Position numbers and translations under genes: made by a program. Positions 7,674-17,687 of a DNA stretch of 64,000 bases are shown here, piece after piece. Where the stretch lies: contig JAJPJX010000084.1 of assembly GCA_021324015.1 (NCBI GenBank), positions 62,001-126,000 on the forward strand. Reading direction: 5' to 3'. This DNA is from Solibacteraceae bacterium. Lineage in GTDB: Bacteria; Acidobacteriota; Terriglobia; Bryobacterales; Bryobacteraceae. The notes under the pieces are model-generated. The model worked only from the letters and a program-made list of their open reading frames with translations, did not search any database and was not told where the DNA came from. Every line of letters begins with the position of its first letter. The first letter of the stretch is position 1.

Positions 7674-9671
7674 TCATTGCATTCCGGCTCCGCCGTCGGC
7701 ATGCACGTAGTCCCACTCGGCCGATCCCCGCTCCAGAACCGCCTCGACGTCCCGACTCAGCAGGTAGCCGCGATCCGCCAGGGTTCGCGCCGCGGCACCC
7801 AGCCGCTGGAGATATTCTGCTTTGGTGGCATAGCGCTCCTCCACGGAAAGGCGCGGATCCCGGGATTGCTCCCGTTCCGCCTTGGTCCGGGGGAATGGGA
7901 GGTAGGAGCCCACCATGCTGAACAACTCGTTCGGCGCGCCAATCTCCGGAGCGCGCTGGTTCCATCCCGTGAAGGTGGCCAGTGGCACTTGCACGTCCGG
8001 CATACGAATTCCGGCAACTTCGTTGCCGTCCCGGTCCACCTGGGGGACCAACATGGGAAAGGACTTGCCCAGCTTCGGCGGTTCGATGGACACGATACCT
8101 CGAGAACGAAATTCGGGTCCGTAGTCTACCCGGTAGGCGGTCTGGATATGGGTGGGCAGCGGCACGCCGGGTATTTTCGGGAACTCCAGCGCGGCGAGCG
8201 GCACCAGGGTGCCGTCGGCGATGTGGGGATAGAGCGAAGGCGGCGGCTCTTTGCCGTCCCGCACCCAAGCGTTCATGGCCACCAGCAGGGCCCGCATGCC
8301 GAGCGTATACGGGTTCGGATTCGCCAGATTCCGGGTGTGGTTGCGTTTGGGCGGAAACGTCGCCGGGCCGTGCTGCCCGCCGGCGAAGAGATAGATGCGC
8401 GTGGTGGCCGGGATGGGAGCGTCATGCTTTCCCTCGATCAGCGTGGAGATCAGCGAGGCCGAGCGGCCGTAATACTCATAGGAGGAGTTGGTGTAGAAGA
8501 TCCTGGGTGTGGTCGCCGGGGTAGCCGCGTGCGTCAGCAGTCCGTCGGTGAGGCCGGTTTCCGGGTCGGTCTGCGCGACGTCCGTGAAGGGAAAAATGTC
8601 CGTGGGATAGAAGAGGTTGAAAAACGGATGGGCATCCCGTGAAGGCTGGGCGAAGCGGTGGTTGAAACTGCCCCGCCCGGCGCCCGCCACATGCGCCAGG
8701 ATACCGTCGAAGACCTTGCGGCCTTTCTCGTCCTGATTAAACCCGTAATACAGAAACGTGCGCAGGAACCGTCCGCTCTGGGAAACGCCGAAGCCATAGG
8801 CCCGCTTGATGTAACTGTGGTGATCGCCCAGCACGGTGACATCGTTACCACCATACTTGAGAAACGACATCAAGTCGCGCACGGCGGTCGGGCCCAGACC
8901 CACCACGGCTGGGTTGGAAGATGTATACACCAGCTCATAGATCTTGCCGGGCTGGAAACCTCCGGGCATTTCCAGATGAGTGCGGCCCTCGATCCTCCAC
9001 TGGCGGCGCGGGACGGTGCGCCGCGGGCCGTCAGCCTGGTCTCGTACCGTGAGGGTGAGTTGGGGATCGTCGGGATGGAGCACCGGGTAGGCGATATGAT
9101 TCCGGTCCGCCAGCGAGTGGCTGACCTCTTTCTGGTCCGTCACAATCTCGGCGCGCACCAAGCCGGTGACCCCCTGAACCACCGGCGTGTAGAGGCGCAT
9201 CAGGTGTTCTTCGCGTGGGACGTCGAATTGCCAGCCCAGCCACACCAGGGTGTAACCCTGCTCCATCAGGAAGCCGTCGCCGAATTCGACGGGCGCGCGC
9301 GGATCCAGGGAGCCCGAGGCGCGGTTATACATGGAGAGCATGCCCTTGCGGCCGCGGTTGGAAACCTCGTACAGAACCGCTCCGTTGCCGCGCGCAGGGT
9401 CGCGCGGTTTGAGCACGTAGAGATCCGCAGAAAACTCCACCTGGCCGTGCTCATTGCGCGGGGCTTTGTCCACATCAGTGATGATCTTATTGGCCGGCAG
9501 GCTGGGATCGACGGCGAAATAGGCTTTCCCAACAATCCGCTCGTAGGGCCCGGTGGGGCCGAAGGATTTCCCGTCGAGCACGTCGGAGCGCTCACTCACT
9601 TCGATGCGCAGCAAAGCCGCCGGCGCCAACGCCGACAGGCAAATCAGCAGCACCCCAATACGTCTGAGCAT
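7674..9671 (-). CDS. Secreted alpha/beta-hydrolase-domain protein
   Basis: A 665-residue exported protein. A signal peptide is evident (MLRRIGVLLICLSALAPAALL). The body resembles the large alpha/beta hydrolase domain family common in acidobacteria and sphingomonads, with GPTGPYERIVGKAYFAVDP, YGFGVSQSGRFLRTFLY (probable nucleophile elbow GVSQSGR) and a C-terminal RSRDPRLSVEERY segment. The start at 9671 is set by the signal peptide; an open frame continues upstream inside the next gene. Substrate unknown. Confidence 0.8.
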   Translation of the reverse strand: MLRRIGVLLICLSALAPAALLRIEVSERSDVLDGKSFGPTGPYERIVGKAYFAVDPSLPANKIITDVDKAPRNEHGQVEFSADLYVLKPRDPARGNGAVLYEVSNRGRKGMLSMYNRASGSLDPRAPVEFGDGFLMEQGYTLVWLGWQFDVPREEHLMRLYTPVVQGVTGLVRAEIVTDQKEVSHSLADRNHIAYPVLHPDDPQLTLTVRDQADGPRRTVPRRQWRIEGRTHLEMPGGFQPGKIYELVYTSSNPAVVGLGPTAVRDLMSFLKYGGNDVTVLGDHHSYIKRAYGFGVSQSGRFLRTFLYYGFNQDEKGRKVFDGILAHVAGAGRGSFNHRFAQPSRDAHPFFNLFYPTDIFPFTDVAQTDPETGLTDGLLTHAATPATTPRIFYTNSSYEYYGRSASLISTLIEGKHDAPIPATTRIYLFAGGQHGPATFPPKRNHTRNLANPNPYTLGMRALLVAMNAWVRDGKEPPPSLYPHIADGTLVPLAALEFPKIPGVPLPTHIQTAYRVDYGPEFRSRGIVSIEPPKLGKSFPMLVPQVDRDGNEVAGIRMPDVQVPLATFTGWNQRAPEIGAPNELFSMVGSYLPFPRTKAEREQSRDPRLSVEERYATKAEYLQRLGAAARTLADRGYLLSRDVEAVLERGSAEWDYVHADGGAGMQ

Positions 9672-9681
9672 GTCCGCTATG

Positions 9682-10359
9682 TTATCCCAGAATGCGTTCG
9701 AGCCATGGCCCGACGATATGCCGGGCGTTGGACGGGAAGCGATGCCCGCCCGCGAGCATGTGGAATTCCACGTCCGCGGCGCGCAGGCGCAAGCGCTCGG
9801 GGTAGTGCGCGGCGACCGCCGGCGGGTAGAATTCGTCTCCCTGCCGCGCGATGTGCAGCAGAGCGGCCGACACGCTGTGGTACGGCCCGTCCTCCCAGTT
9901 TCGGGGAACGCCGCCGCAAATGCCAATCACGCCGCGAACCTGTTCCGGCCAAGTGGCGGCGAAGCGGTAATTCAGTCCCACGGGCTGCGAGAAACCTACC
10001 AGGATGCGGCGCTGCGGCGGAACGGCGCAAGCGCGGCCGGCCTCTTCGAGCACGTGCAGCAACATATCGTGATGCAGACGCACGGAGGAGTCCGAATGTT
10101 TGTGGGTGGCCCAGCAGTAGCCCACTTCCCGTGAGTTTTGCCCCACGTAGAACTGGCTGGGGGCCTGCAGCGAGGCAATCGCGTGCCCCGCCCCCACCAT
10201 CTGGCCGGTGAGCCGGAGCATCACCTCCGGGCTCGATCCGAAGCCGTGCAGAGCCACGAAAAGCGCGCCTCGCGAACCCAAGCTCTCGGGTGCGTACAAC
10301 AGGTACCGGCACTCCAGGCGGGCGCTGAAAGTTCTCTCTCGGGCGGTCTCGAAGTCCAT
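9682..10359 (-). CDS. Alpha/beta hydrolase, phospholipase/carboxylesterase type
   Basis: A 225-residue cytoplasmic-looking esterase. It has FVALHGFGSSPE (oxyanion region), the nucleophile elbow GFSQP with Ser at its centre, and a late HMLAGGHRFP that supplies the His. The family usually reads GFSQGG, so the residue after SQ is changed to Pro. The stop lies ten bases before the next secreted hydrolase starts, so the two are probably co-transcribed. Substrate unknown. Confidence 0.75.
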   Translation of the reverse strand: MDFETARERTFSARLECRYLLYAPESLGSRGALFVALHGFGSSPEVMLRLTGQMVGAGHAIASLQAPSQFYVGQNSREVGYCWATHKHSDSSVRLHHDMLLHVLEEAGRACAVPPQRRILVGFSQPVGLNYRFAATWPEQVRGVIGICGGVPRNWEDGPYHSVSAALLHIARQGDEFYPPAVAAHYPERLRLRAADVEFHMLAGGHRFPSNARHIVGPWLERILG

Positions 10360-10442
10360 CCCTTGCGATCGTACAGCGTTTCGAAAAGAGCGGGCAGGGC
10401 CGTTTTGACTTGCCTTTTCCGGATCTGCGACACTGGCGTTTC

Positions 10443-11216
10443 ATGCTTTGTCGTCCGGCGCGTCAACCTGCCCTGTTGCTGGCATGCCTGCTTGTGTGCG
10501 CGCCGCTGACGTTGAAGTCCAACAGTCTGGCCGCCCCCCCGCTCAACCTGCCCGCGCGCGAGTCTCTGCAATACACCGTAGAGTGGCGCCTGATCACGGC
10601 CGGCAGCGCCAAGCTCGTCTGGAACGGGGACATGGATGGATCGCGCGCACAACTGCGTTTGGAATCCACGGGTCTGATCTCCAAGTTCTATCGGGTGCTG
10701 GACGAGTATTCCGCGGTTCTGCGCCCGGATCTGTGCACGTCCAGTTCGCATATGACGGCGCTGGAGGGCGGACGCAACCGCGAGACCAGCATCACCTACG
10801 ATGGGCGGCGGAAGAAGGCCAGCCGCGTGGAAAAGGACCGCGCAAAGAACACGGTCATCGATTCGCGCGAGATCGATATTCCGGCTTGCGTTCACGACGT
10901 CGTGGGCGGCCTGTACTTTCTGCGGACCCTGGAACTGGAACCGGGGCAAAGTACGCAGGTTCCGGTCAGCGACGGCAAGAAGAGCGTGATGGCGCGCGTG
11001 GAGGCGCAGCAAAGAGAAGAGGTCAAGACGCCCAGCGGGACCCACCGCACCATCCGCTACGAGATTTTCCTGTTCAACAATGTGTTGTACCGCCGGCCAG
11101 GTCACGTGCACGTGTGGCTGACCGACGATGCGCGCCGGGTGCCGGTCCAGATCCGGGTAAGGCTGCCGTTCGCGATCGGCACCATCAACCTGCAACTGGA
11201 GAAAGAAGAACCATGA
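10443..11216 (+). CDS. DUF3108 domain protein, exported
   Basis: A 257-residue protein with a hydrophobic N-terminal export signal (ALLLACLLVCAPL) and a beta-rich DUF3108 body: ESLQYTVEWRLITAGSAKLVW, ISKFYRVLDEYSAVL, VVGGLYFLRTL and a final VPVQIRVRLPFAIGTINLQL. The family is found in the periplasm of Gram-negative bacteria and has no settled function. The ATG at 10443 was preferred to 10410 because the signal peptide follows directly. Its stop overlaps the next gene by four bases. Confidence 0.8.
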   Translation: MLCRPARQPALLLACLLVCAPLTLKSNSLAAPPLNLPARESLQYTVEWRLITAGSAKLVWNGDMDGSRAQLRLESTGLISKFYRVLDEYSAVLRPDLCTSSSHMTALEGGRNRETSITYDGRRKKASRVEKDRAKNTVIDSREIDIPACVHDVVGGLYFLRTLELEPGQSTQVPVSDGKKSVMARVEAQQREEVKTPSGTHRTIRYEIFLFNNVLYRRPGHVHVWLTDDARRVPVQIRVRLPFAIGTINLQLEKEEP

Positions 11217-12283
11217 GAGGCTTTGCCTGTCTGTGCGTGGCAGTCCTGCTGGCGCCGGCCGGCCACGGGCAATCGAACGCGCAACTCTCGAACGCCGAGG
11301 CACTCTCGCTGTACCGCCGCGCGGTGGACCTGATGGGCGCCCTGCCGGCCGCTGTGCCGGGGTTGGCAACGGCAGCGGCGCCACCGCTGGAAAGTGCGCG
11401 CCAATCGCTCGGCGCGCTCGAAGCCTCTCCCCAGAACGCGGCGCTGGCATACCGACTCCTCGCCGACGTCCGCTCCTATCTGGCGGTGGCGGAAGCCGTC
11501 CCCAAACCCTTTCCTTTCCCGGACGAAGCCCGTAAACAGTTTGCCGAATTGCGGGATGACGCGGACCGCATGGACGCTCATTTTCGCGCTCTGCTGGAGT
11601 CCAGGGAGAGGCAGTTGCGCAACCCCGACCGCGACAACCTGAGCCGTTACGCGGAAGCCAACCGGGCAGTGGGACAGCCGAGGCCCGAGAAATCCCGGGT
11701 AGTGTTCCTGGGAGACTCCATTACTGACGGCTGGCGCCTGAACGAATATTTCACTGGCCGGGACTATCTTAACCGGGGTATCAGCGGGCAGATCACCGGA
11801 GAGATGCTGGGGCGCATGCAGGCTGACGTGATCGCCTTGCACCCCAAAGCCGTGATCGTGTTGGCGGGGACCAACGACATTGCACGCGGGGTACCGATCG
11901 AGACCATCGAGAATAACCTGACCATGATCGCGGACCTGGCGGACGCTCACCACATCAAGGTCCTCCTGGCGTCGCTGCTGCCCATCAGCGACTACCACAA
12001 GGACCGCAACCCGCAATATGCGCGCAGCACGCAGCGGCCGCCGGCGACCATCGCCGCCTTGAACCAATGGCTGCGGAAGTTCTGCACCCAGCGCGGCTTC
12101 AGCTATGTGGATTACTACACCGCCATGGCGGACAAGAACGGCTTTCTGCCGGCGGAGCTTTCCGACGATGGGCTGCATCCGAACGGGCAAGGCTATCGCC
12201 TGATGGCGCCCGTCGCTCTGGAAGCGATCGAGCGCGCGCTGGGCGAGTACACGCCCGACCAGACCCGCCTCCACAGGCGGTGA
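11213..12283 (+). CDS. SGNH/GDSL-type lipase/esterase, exported
   Basis: A 356-residue protein with a signal peptide ending near AGHGQS, a helical region of about 120 residues, and a C-terminal SGNH hydrolase domain. The blocks are VVFLGDSITDGW (catalytic Ser), RGISGQIT (Gly), VIVLAGTNDIARG (Asn) and DDGLHPNGQGYRLM (Asp/His). Such enzymes deacylate carbohydrates or lipids. The ATG at 11213 overlaps the stop of the DUF3108 gene, so they form a coupled pair. Confidence 0.86.
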   Translation: MRGFACLCVAVLLAPAGHGQSNAQLSNAEALSLYRRAVDLMGALPAAVPGLATAAAPPLESARQSLGALEASPQNAALAYRLLADVRSYLAVAEAVPKPFPFPDEARKQFAELRDDADRMDAHFRALLESRERQLRNPDRDNLSRYAEANRAVGQPRPEKSRVVFLGDSITDGWRLNEYFTGRDYLNRGISGQITGEMLGRMQADVIALHPKAVIVLAGTNDIARGVPIETIENNLTMIADLADAHHIKVLLASLLPISDYHKDRNPQYARSTQRPPATIAALNQWLRKFCTQRGFSYVDYYTAMADKNGFLPAELSDDGLHPNGQGYRLMAPVALEAIERALGEYTPDQTRLHRR

Positions 12284-12338
12284 CGCCGGAGCGAGACAGC
12301 CCCCGCCGGATCTCGCTTGCGCCGTTACAATAGCCGGT

Positions 12339-13169
12339 ATGATTTCCCGCGCATGCGTCCTTTTGCTGGCGGCTGGCTGCGCCTTCGGAGCGCCTCCCGC
12401 AAAAATCGTGCTAGTGGCCGGCAACCCCAGCCACGGCCCGCGGCAGCATGAATTCAACGCCGGCACGCTGTTGTTGGAGCAGTGCCTGCGCCAGAACCCG
12501 GGCGTCGAGACGGTAGTGGTCCGGGGCGGCTGGCCGGAGAACGAATCTGTATTCGAGGGCGCCAGTTCCATCGTGCTCTACATGGACGGCGGCGCCGGGC
12601 ACCCAATGATCCGCGACGCGCGGCTGGACGCCCTCGGCAAACTGATGCGCCGCGGCGTGGGCTTGGCCTGCCTGCATTACGCCGTAGAGGCGCCTAAAGA
12701 CCGCGGCGGCCCGGAACTGCTGGAGTGGATTGGCGGGTTTTACGAGCGCCCGTACTCGCAAAATCCGATCAATGAGGTGATGTTGACGCAGGCTTCTCCC
12801 AACCACCCTGTTTCCCAGGGCTGGAAGAGCTACACCAGCAAAGACGAGTGGTACTACAAGATCCGCTTCCAGCCCGAGGACAAGCGCGTGACCCCGATTC
12901 TGACCACGATGCTGCCCAAGGAGGCCCCGAAACGGGAGACCGTAGCCTGGGTTGTGGAGCGGGCCGACGGAGGGCGGGGTTTCGGCTTCACCGGAGGCCA
13001 CTACCATGACAACTGGGGTATCGAGGACCAGCGCCGGATGGTGGTCAACGCGATTCTGTGGACGGCCAAGGTCCGCGTGCCGCGAGGCGGCGCCCAGTGC
13101 CGGCTTTCGACCGGCGAACTGGACCAGAACCTGGACCCGAAGCCGCGAGAGAAGGCTACCGGACGCTGA
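12339..13169 (+). CDS. ThuA domain protein, exported
   Basis: A 276-residue protein with a short signal peptide (MISRACVLLLAAGCAFGAP) and a ThuA/glutamine-amidotransferase-like domain. Visible segments are KIVLVAGNPSHGPRQHEFNAG, RGVGLACLHYAVEAP and GGRGFGFTGGHYHDNWG. ThuA proteins are linked to sugar (trehalose-like) metabolism, and planctomycetes and acidobacteria carry many secreted copies. The last 14 bases overlap the convergent gene downstream. Confidence 0.83.
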   Translation: MISRACVLLLAAGCAFGAPPAKIVLVAGNPSHGPRQHEFNAGTLLLEQCLRQNPGVETVVVRGGWPENESVFEGASSIVLYMDGGAGHPMIRDARLDALGKLMRRGVGLACLHYAVEAPKDRGGPELLEWIGGFYERPYSQNPINEVMLTQASPNHPVSQGWKSYTSKDEWYYKIRFQPEDKRVTPILTTMLPKEAPKRETVAWVVERADGGRGFGFTGGHYHDNWGIEDQRRMVVNAILWTAKVRVPRGGAQCRLSTGELDQNLDPKPREKATGR

Positions 13170-15051
13170 AGGTACCCGTGCTGTCGCCGGCCGCGGAACC
13201 GACTTTCCACGTGATGGCATACTGCCCGGGGCGCAGGCCGGACGGAATCACGACGTTCACCTGATAGACCCCTGCCAACCCCGGAGCCAGGCCGGAAAAT
13301 AGCACCTTCGCGGTGAACTGCCCGGCAATCAGCACGTCCGGTTGCGCTACCGTCCAGGCGGGCGGAGAGGCGGGCGCGGGCTGCCCGGCGGGGACAAGCG
13401 GATTCGTGGCTCCCAATCCGGTGCCGTAGATCTCCACGGCCTCTCCGGGGGCGGCCGGATGCGCCTGATCGCAAGGTGTCGCTGTGCCGGCATGGAATAC
13501 GGCGGCCTGTGGAAACCCTCCGGCGCCACCGGCGGACTGCACCGGAAAAGAAAACACCACCGGCGCGATGCTTTTCACCTCCACGGAGACCGCGGCGGAT
13601 GCCTGCAAGCCCGCGGACACAACTTGAAACGCAGCCGTGCCCGCGGGTAGGTTGGCGGGCAGTTGCGCGTTGATCTGCCAGGGGGTCACGGCCAGCAGCG
13701 GCACGGGATTGCCATTCACGAGGAGCGCGGCGCCCCCCAGCGACTGCGGCAGAGGGAATGTGGTGGCGGCTGCCAGAATATCGGGAGCAAAGTTGGCGCC
13801 GTAAACCGAGATCAGTGAACCGGCCGCGGGTGGTCCGTATCCGGCGGCGGCCGCTATTCCCGTCGGGTTCACCACCGGCGGAGAGTACACGCTGTGGAGA
13901 TTACTGCCATCCGGCGCCACAGCCTCGATGGCTCCCGCCTGGCCGGCATACGGCCCCACCGCGAACACGACCAGCGAGCCGTTGCCCGAGAGCACCGGAT
14001 TCTGTGCCACCGACTGCCGGAAACTGGTGAGCTGCTTCAAGCCCGTGCCATCCGCCCGGACGCTCCAGACCTGCCCGTTTTGGGCGAAGGCAACCAGGGA
14101 GCCATCCGCCGAGAGGGTTGGGTTGGTAGCGGGCGTTGAGCCAGTGGTGAGTTGCCGCAACCCCTTCCCGTCGGTGCCCACCACCCAGATTTGCGTAGTC
14201 TGAGACGGCGGATTTCCGGCGCCGGCGAAGTTGCTCTCGAACGCCACGGCACTCCCGTCGGCACTGATCGCGGCATTGCGGGCATAGAGCGAGACGTTGT
14301 TGCTGAAAGCCGTGAGCGCACGGATGTTGGAGCCATCCAGATTCATGAGCCACACATCGGTGCCTGCGGCGGCAACGGTCTGGCCATTGGGCGCCGAACT
14401 GGTGAAGACCACCAGCCCGTTACGGCTGATCACGCACGCAGCCCCGCTCGCCAGCGCGCCGCTGTAAACCGGAAGCGTGGTCAGACCGGTGCCATCCGCG
14501 TTGACCAGGTAAAACGGAAAATTGCGCGAAACCGCGAACAACACTCTGCTCCCGTCCGCCGAAAAGTGCGGCTCGTGGACACAGGGGGCGTAGCACCCGA
14601 TGCAGAGCGCCACGAGGGGTTGGATGCAGCCCTCGGTGTACACATCCACAACGCGGTCCGCCGAGGTGCCCACGTCGATCACGTGCACCTCCTCGCCGCC
14701 CGCGCTACTGGTTACCGGGGCACGCGTGGTGTACGCCACCAGTTTGCCGTCCGGCGAGAGCGCGACTGCGTTAGCGCTGAAGCCCAGGTCGGCGCGCTTG
14801 GAGAATTGGGTAAGCAGGCGCAGATTACTGCCGTCGGCCGCCACCGCGTAGATATCGAACACCAGAGCGGCTGCGCTGGAAGGCGCCACCGTGGAAGCGA
14901 AGGCCACGGTGGTTCCACCGCTGTCCACCGCTGGCGGAAGGATCGAAATACGGTCGCCCGAAAGGATCGGATAGACGACCAGCGCCGGTAGCGGGCATGG
15001 CGGAATGCACAGCGCCAGAGTGAGAGCGGTGCGAACCCACATTGCGGACAT
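13156..15051 (-). CDS. Secreted PD40/TolB-like beta-propeller protein with TIGR03437-type C-terminus
   Basis: A 631-residue exported protein. After a signal peptide come repeated blades of the PD40 type, each with a G(S/T)xVAFxS and DGxxLxxLT pattern, for example LSPDGKLVAYTT and ISADGSAVAFESNF. From about residue 390 there is the lineage-typical C-terminal module (AAAGYGPPAAGSLISVYGANFAP, AVEIYGTGLGATNPLVPAG, GLAPGLAGVYQVNVVIP). Such proteins abound in Solibacter-like acidobacteria and have no defined role. It converges on the ThuA gene. Confidence 0.85.
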   Translation of the reverse strand: MSAMWVRTALTLALCIPPCPLPALVVYPILSGDRISILPPAVDSGGTTVAFASTVAPSSAAALVFDIYAVAADGSNLRLLTQFSKRADLGFSANAVALSPDGKLVAYTTRAPVTSSAGGEEVHVIDVGTSADRVVDVYTEGCIQPLVALCIGCYAPCVHEPHFSADGSRVLFAVSRNFPFYLVNADGTGLTTLPVYSGALASGAACVISRNGLVVFTSSAPNGQTVAAAGTDVWLMNLDGSNIRALTAFSNNVSLYARNAAISADGSAVAFESNFAGAGNPPSQTTQIWVVGTDGKGLRQLTTGSTPATNPTLSADGSLVAFAQNGQVWSVRADGTGLKQLTSFRQSVAQNPVLSGNGSLVVFAVGPYAGQAGAIEAVAPDGSNLHSVYSPPVVNPTGIAAAAGYGPPAAGSLISVYGANFAPDILAAATTFPLPQSLGGAALLVNGNPVPLLAVTPWQINAQLPANLPAGTAAFQVVSAGLQASAAVSVEVKSIAPVVFSFPVQSAGGAGGFPQAAVFHAGTATPCDQAHPAAPGEAVEIYGTGLGATNPLVPAGQPAPASPPAWTVAQPDVLIAGQFTAKVLFSGLAPGLAGVYQVNVVIPSGLRPGQYAITWKVGSAAGDSTGTFSVR

Positions 15052-15142
15052 TGCCCATCACCTCTCTCCTCATGATAAGCGCGGCCGAACCCGCACGCGC
15101 GGAGCGCCGGTACTACATCTGCTGTAAGATGGTTTTTCCACT

Positions 15143-16810
15143 ATGCAACTGCAGAGCCATATCATCACCCAGGGGCGGGACCGCGCTCCGGCCCGGGCCA
15201 TGCTGAAGGCCATCGGATTTACCGACGAGGACCTGGCGAAGCCGATCATCGGCGTGGCCAACACCTGGATCGAGACCATGCCCTGCAACTACAAACTGCG
15301 GGATCTGGCCGTGAAAGTGAAGGAAGGCATTCGGGCCGCCGGCGGGACCCCCATGGAGTTCAACACCATAGCCATCAGCGACGGGGTGACCATGGGAACC
15401 GAGGGCATGAAAGCCTCGCTGGTCAGCCGCGAGGTGATCGCCGACTCCATCGAACTGGTGGCGCGCGGGCACATGTTCGACGGCATCGTGGCCCTGGTGG
15501 CGTGCGACAAGACCATTCCCGGGGCAGCCATGGCGCTGCTGCGGCTGAACGTGCCGGGAGTGATCCTGTACGGGGGCTCCATTCTGCCCGGGCAGCACCA
15601 CGGGCGCGACATCACGATTCAGGACGTGTTCGAGGCGGTGGGCGCGAACGCCGCCGGACGCATGAGCAACCAGGAACTGCTGGAGATCGAGAACCATGCC
15701 TGCCCCGGCGCGGGGGCCTGCGGCGGCCAGTTCACGGCGAACACCATGGCCACGGTGATGGAACTGATCGGCCTCTCTCCGATGGGAACGGCGGCCGTGC
15801 CGCAGGTGGACCCACGCAAGAATGAAGTTGCCGCCCGATGCGGCCGGGTGATTATGGATGCCGTGCGGCGCGACCTGAAGCCCCGGGACATCGCCACACG
15901 GCAGGCGTTTCTGAACGCTATCGCCAGCGTGGCCGCCACCGGAGGATCCACCAACGCAGTGCTGCATCTGCTGGCCATGGCGCGGGAGGCGGAAGTACCG
16001 CTGACGATCGACGACTTCCAGGAGATCTGCCGGCGGACGCCCGTGCTCGTGGACCTCAAGCCCGGTGGGCGGTTCGTCGCGGTGGATGTGGATAAGGCCG
16101 GCGGCATTCCGGTAATCGCCAAGCGGCTGGTGGACGGCCAGTACGTGGACGGCTCGGCCGTTACCTGCACGGGCCGCACGTTTGCCCAGGAGGCCGCTGA
16201 GGCGCGGGAAGCACCGGGACAGGAAGTAGTGCGGCCGCTCGACCAGCCGCTCAAGCCGAGGGGCGGGATCGCCATTCTGCGCGGCTCGCTGGCGCCGGGA
16301 GGCTGCGTGATCAAGCTGGCCGGCCACGACAAGACGCTGCACCGCGGGCCGGCACGCATATTCGACCGCGAAGAAGACGCCATGGCCGCCGTTACGTCCG
16401 GAAAGATCCGGCCTGGCGACGTGGTGGTCATCCGCTACGAGGGACCGCGCGGGGGGCCGGGCATGCGCGAGATGTTGGGCGTCACCGGAGCCATCGTGGG
16501 CGAGGGGCTCTCGGAGAGCGTCGCCCTGGTCACCGACGGGCGCTTCAGCGGCGCCACGCACGGCTTCATGATTGCGCACGTGGTGCCGGAGGCGGCCAGC
16601 GGCGGGCCGATCGCGGCTGTCGAAGAGGGGGATCCCATCACCATCGACGCGGAGGCAGGCGAGATCAACCTGGAGGTGGATCCGGCCACCGTGGCCGCCC
16701 GGTTGTCGGCGTGGAAGGCTCCCGCGCCGCGGTATGCGAGCGGAGCCTTCGCGAAATACTGCGCCCTGGTACAGCCGGCCTCCGAAGGCGCCGTGACCTC
16801 CACCCGCTAG
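15143..16810 (+). CDS. ilvD: Dihydroxy-acid dehydratase
   Basis: A 555-residue enzyme of valine, leucine and isoleucine synthesis that dehydrates dihydroxy-acids to 2-oxo acids. The iron-sulfur cysteines are in ETMPCN (about residue 50), [10 protein letters not shown] (about 118-120) and [14 protein letters not shown] (about 190), the pattern of the [2Fe-2S] type. The C-terminal [12 protein letters not shown] is conserved. The gene begins at an ATG at 15143 and is followed eight bases later by proC. Confidence 0.96.
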   Translation: MQLQSHIITQGRDRAPARAMLKAIGFTDEDLAKPIIGVANTWIETMPCNYKLRDLAVKVKEGIRAAGGTPMEFNTIAISDGVTMGTEGMKASLVSREVIADSIELVARGHMFDGIVALVACDKTIPGAAMALLRLNVPGVILYGGSILPGQHHGRDITIQDVFEAVGANAAGRMSNQELLEIENHACPGAGACGGQFTANTMATVMELIGLSPMGTAAVPQVDPRKNEVAARCGRVIMDAVRRDLKPRDIATRQAFLNAIASVAATGGSTNAVLHLLAMAREAEVPLTIDDFQEICRRTPVLVDLKPGGRFVAVDVDKAGGIPVIAKRLVDGQYVDGSAVTCTGRTFAQEAAEAREAPGQEVVRPLDQPLKPRGGIAILRGSLAPGGCVIKLAGHDKTLHRGPARIFDREEDAMAAVTSGKIRPGDVVVIRYEGPRGGPGMREMLGVTGAIVGEGLSESVALVTDGRFSGATHGFMIAHVVPEAASGGPIAAVEEGDPITIDAEAGEINLEVDPATVAARLSAWKAPAPRYASGAFAKYCALVQPASEGAVTSTR

Positions 16811-16818
16811 GATTCCGC

Positions 16819-17661
16819 ATGAGCGATGCTTCACCAAGGATAGCCGTTCTGGGCGCAGGCAACATTGGGGCGGCCCTGATCGGCGGCGTCCTGAAGGCCG
16901 GTGCGGCCCGGCCGGAACAGGTGGCCGCCACGGTCCGCAGTCCCGAGCGGGCGGAGGAATTGGCTGCGAAATTCGGTATCCGCGTCAGTGCCGGCGGCAA
17001 CCTCCCGGCGGCGGAAGGGGCCGACCTGATCGTTCTGGCGGTGAAACCGCCGACCGCGCCCAAGGTTCTGGGAGAGGTCCGGTCAGTCCTGCGGGAGCAG
17101 CAGGTCCTGGTTTCGCTGGCGGGTTCGGTACCTATCGCGCTGATCGAGAGGCTGCTCGATCAGCGCATGCCTATCGTCCGCGCGATGCCGAATATTCCCG
17201 TGGTGGTGGAAGAAGGGGCTACGGCCATCTCCCCAAATTCCGCTTGCACGGAAGAGCACGTACGGATGGTGGAGCGGATCTTCCGCTCGGTCGGCGTGGT
17301 GGTGACCGTGGACGAGGACCTGATGCACGCGGTCACGGCTCTTTCCGGCAGCGGACCGGCGTACGTTTACATGGTAATCGAAGCGCTGATCGCCGGAGGC
17401 GTGAAGATGGGGTTGTCGCGGGAAGTCTCCACGCGCCTGGCGGAGCAGACGGTCCTGGGCGCAGCCAAACTGGTGCGCGAAACCATGCTCCATCCGGCAA
17501 TCCTGCGCGATCAGGTGACCACTCCCGGCGGCACCACGATCTCCGCGATTCACGAACTCGAGCGCCACGGGCTGCGGGCCATGCTGATTTCGGCCATCGA
17601 GACAGCCACGCGAACATCGGAAACCCGTACCCTCGCTTTGCTCGACAAGTTCGGCGAGTAG
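16819..17661 (+). CDS. proC: Pyrroline-5-carboxylate reductase
   Basis: A 280-residue enzyme that makes proline from pyrroline-5-carboxylate using NAD(P)H. The Rossmann motif is AVLGAGNIGAALIGG at the N-terminus. VRAMPNIPVVV, ALSGSGPAYVYMVIEAL and the signature VTTPGGTTISAIHELE are all present. The ATG at 16819 fits the family N-terminus; the open frame upstream is inside ilvD. It probably shares a transcript with ilvD. Confidence 0.95.
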   Translation: MSDASPRIAVLGAGNIGAALIGGVLKAGAARPEQVAATVRSPERAEELAAKFGIRVSAGGNLPAAEGADLIVLAVKPPTAPKVLGEVRSVLREQQVLVSLAGSVPIALIERLLDQRMPIVRAMPNIPVVVEEGATAISPNSACTEEHVRMVERIFRSVGVVVTVDEDLMHAVTALSGSGPAYVYMVIEALIAGGVKMGLSREVSTRLAEQTVLGAAKLVRETMLHPAILRDQVTTPGGTTISAIHELERHGLRAMLISAIETATRTSETRTLALLDKFGE

Positions 17662-17687
17662 TCTCGTGCTAACGTGACAGAATATAG

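Noticed and set aside
15113-16837. 574-codon reverse open frame under ilvD
   Set aside because: Antisense shadow; ilvD is unambiguous.
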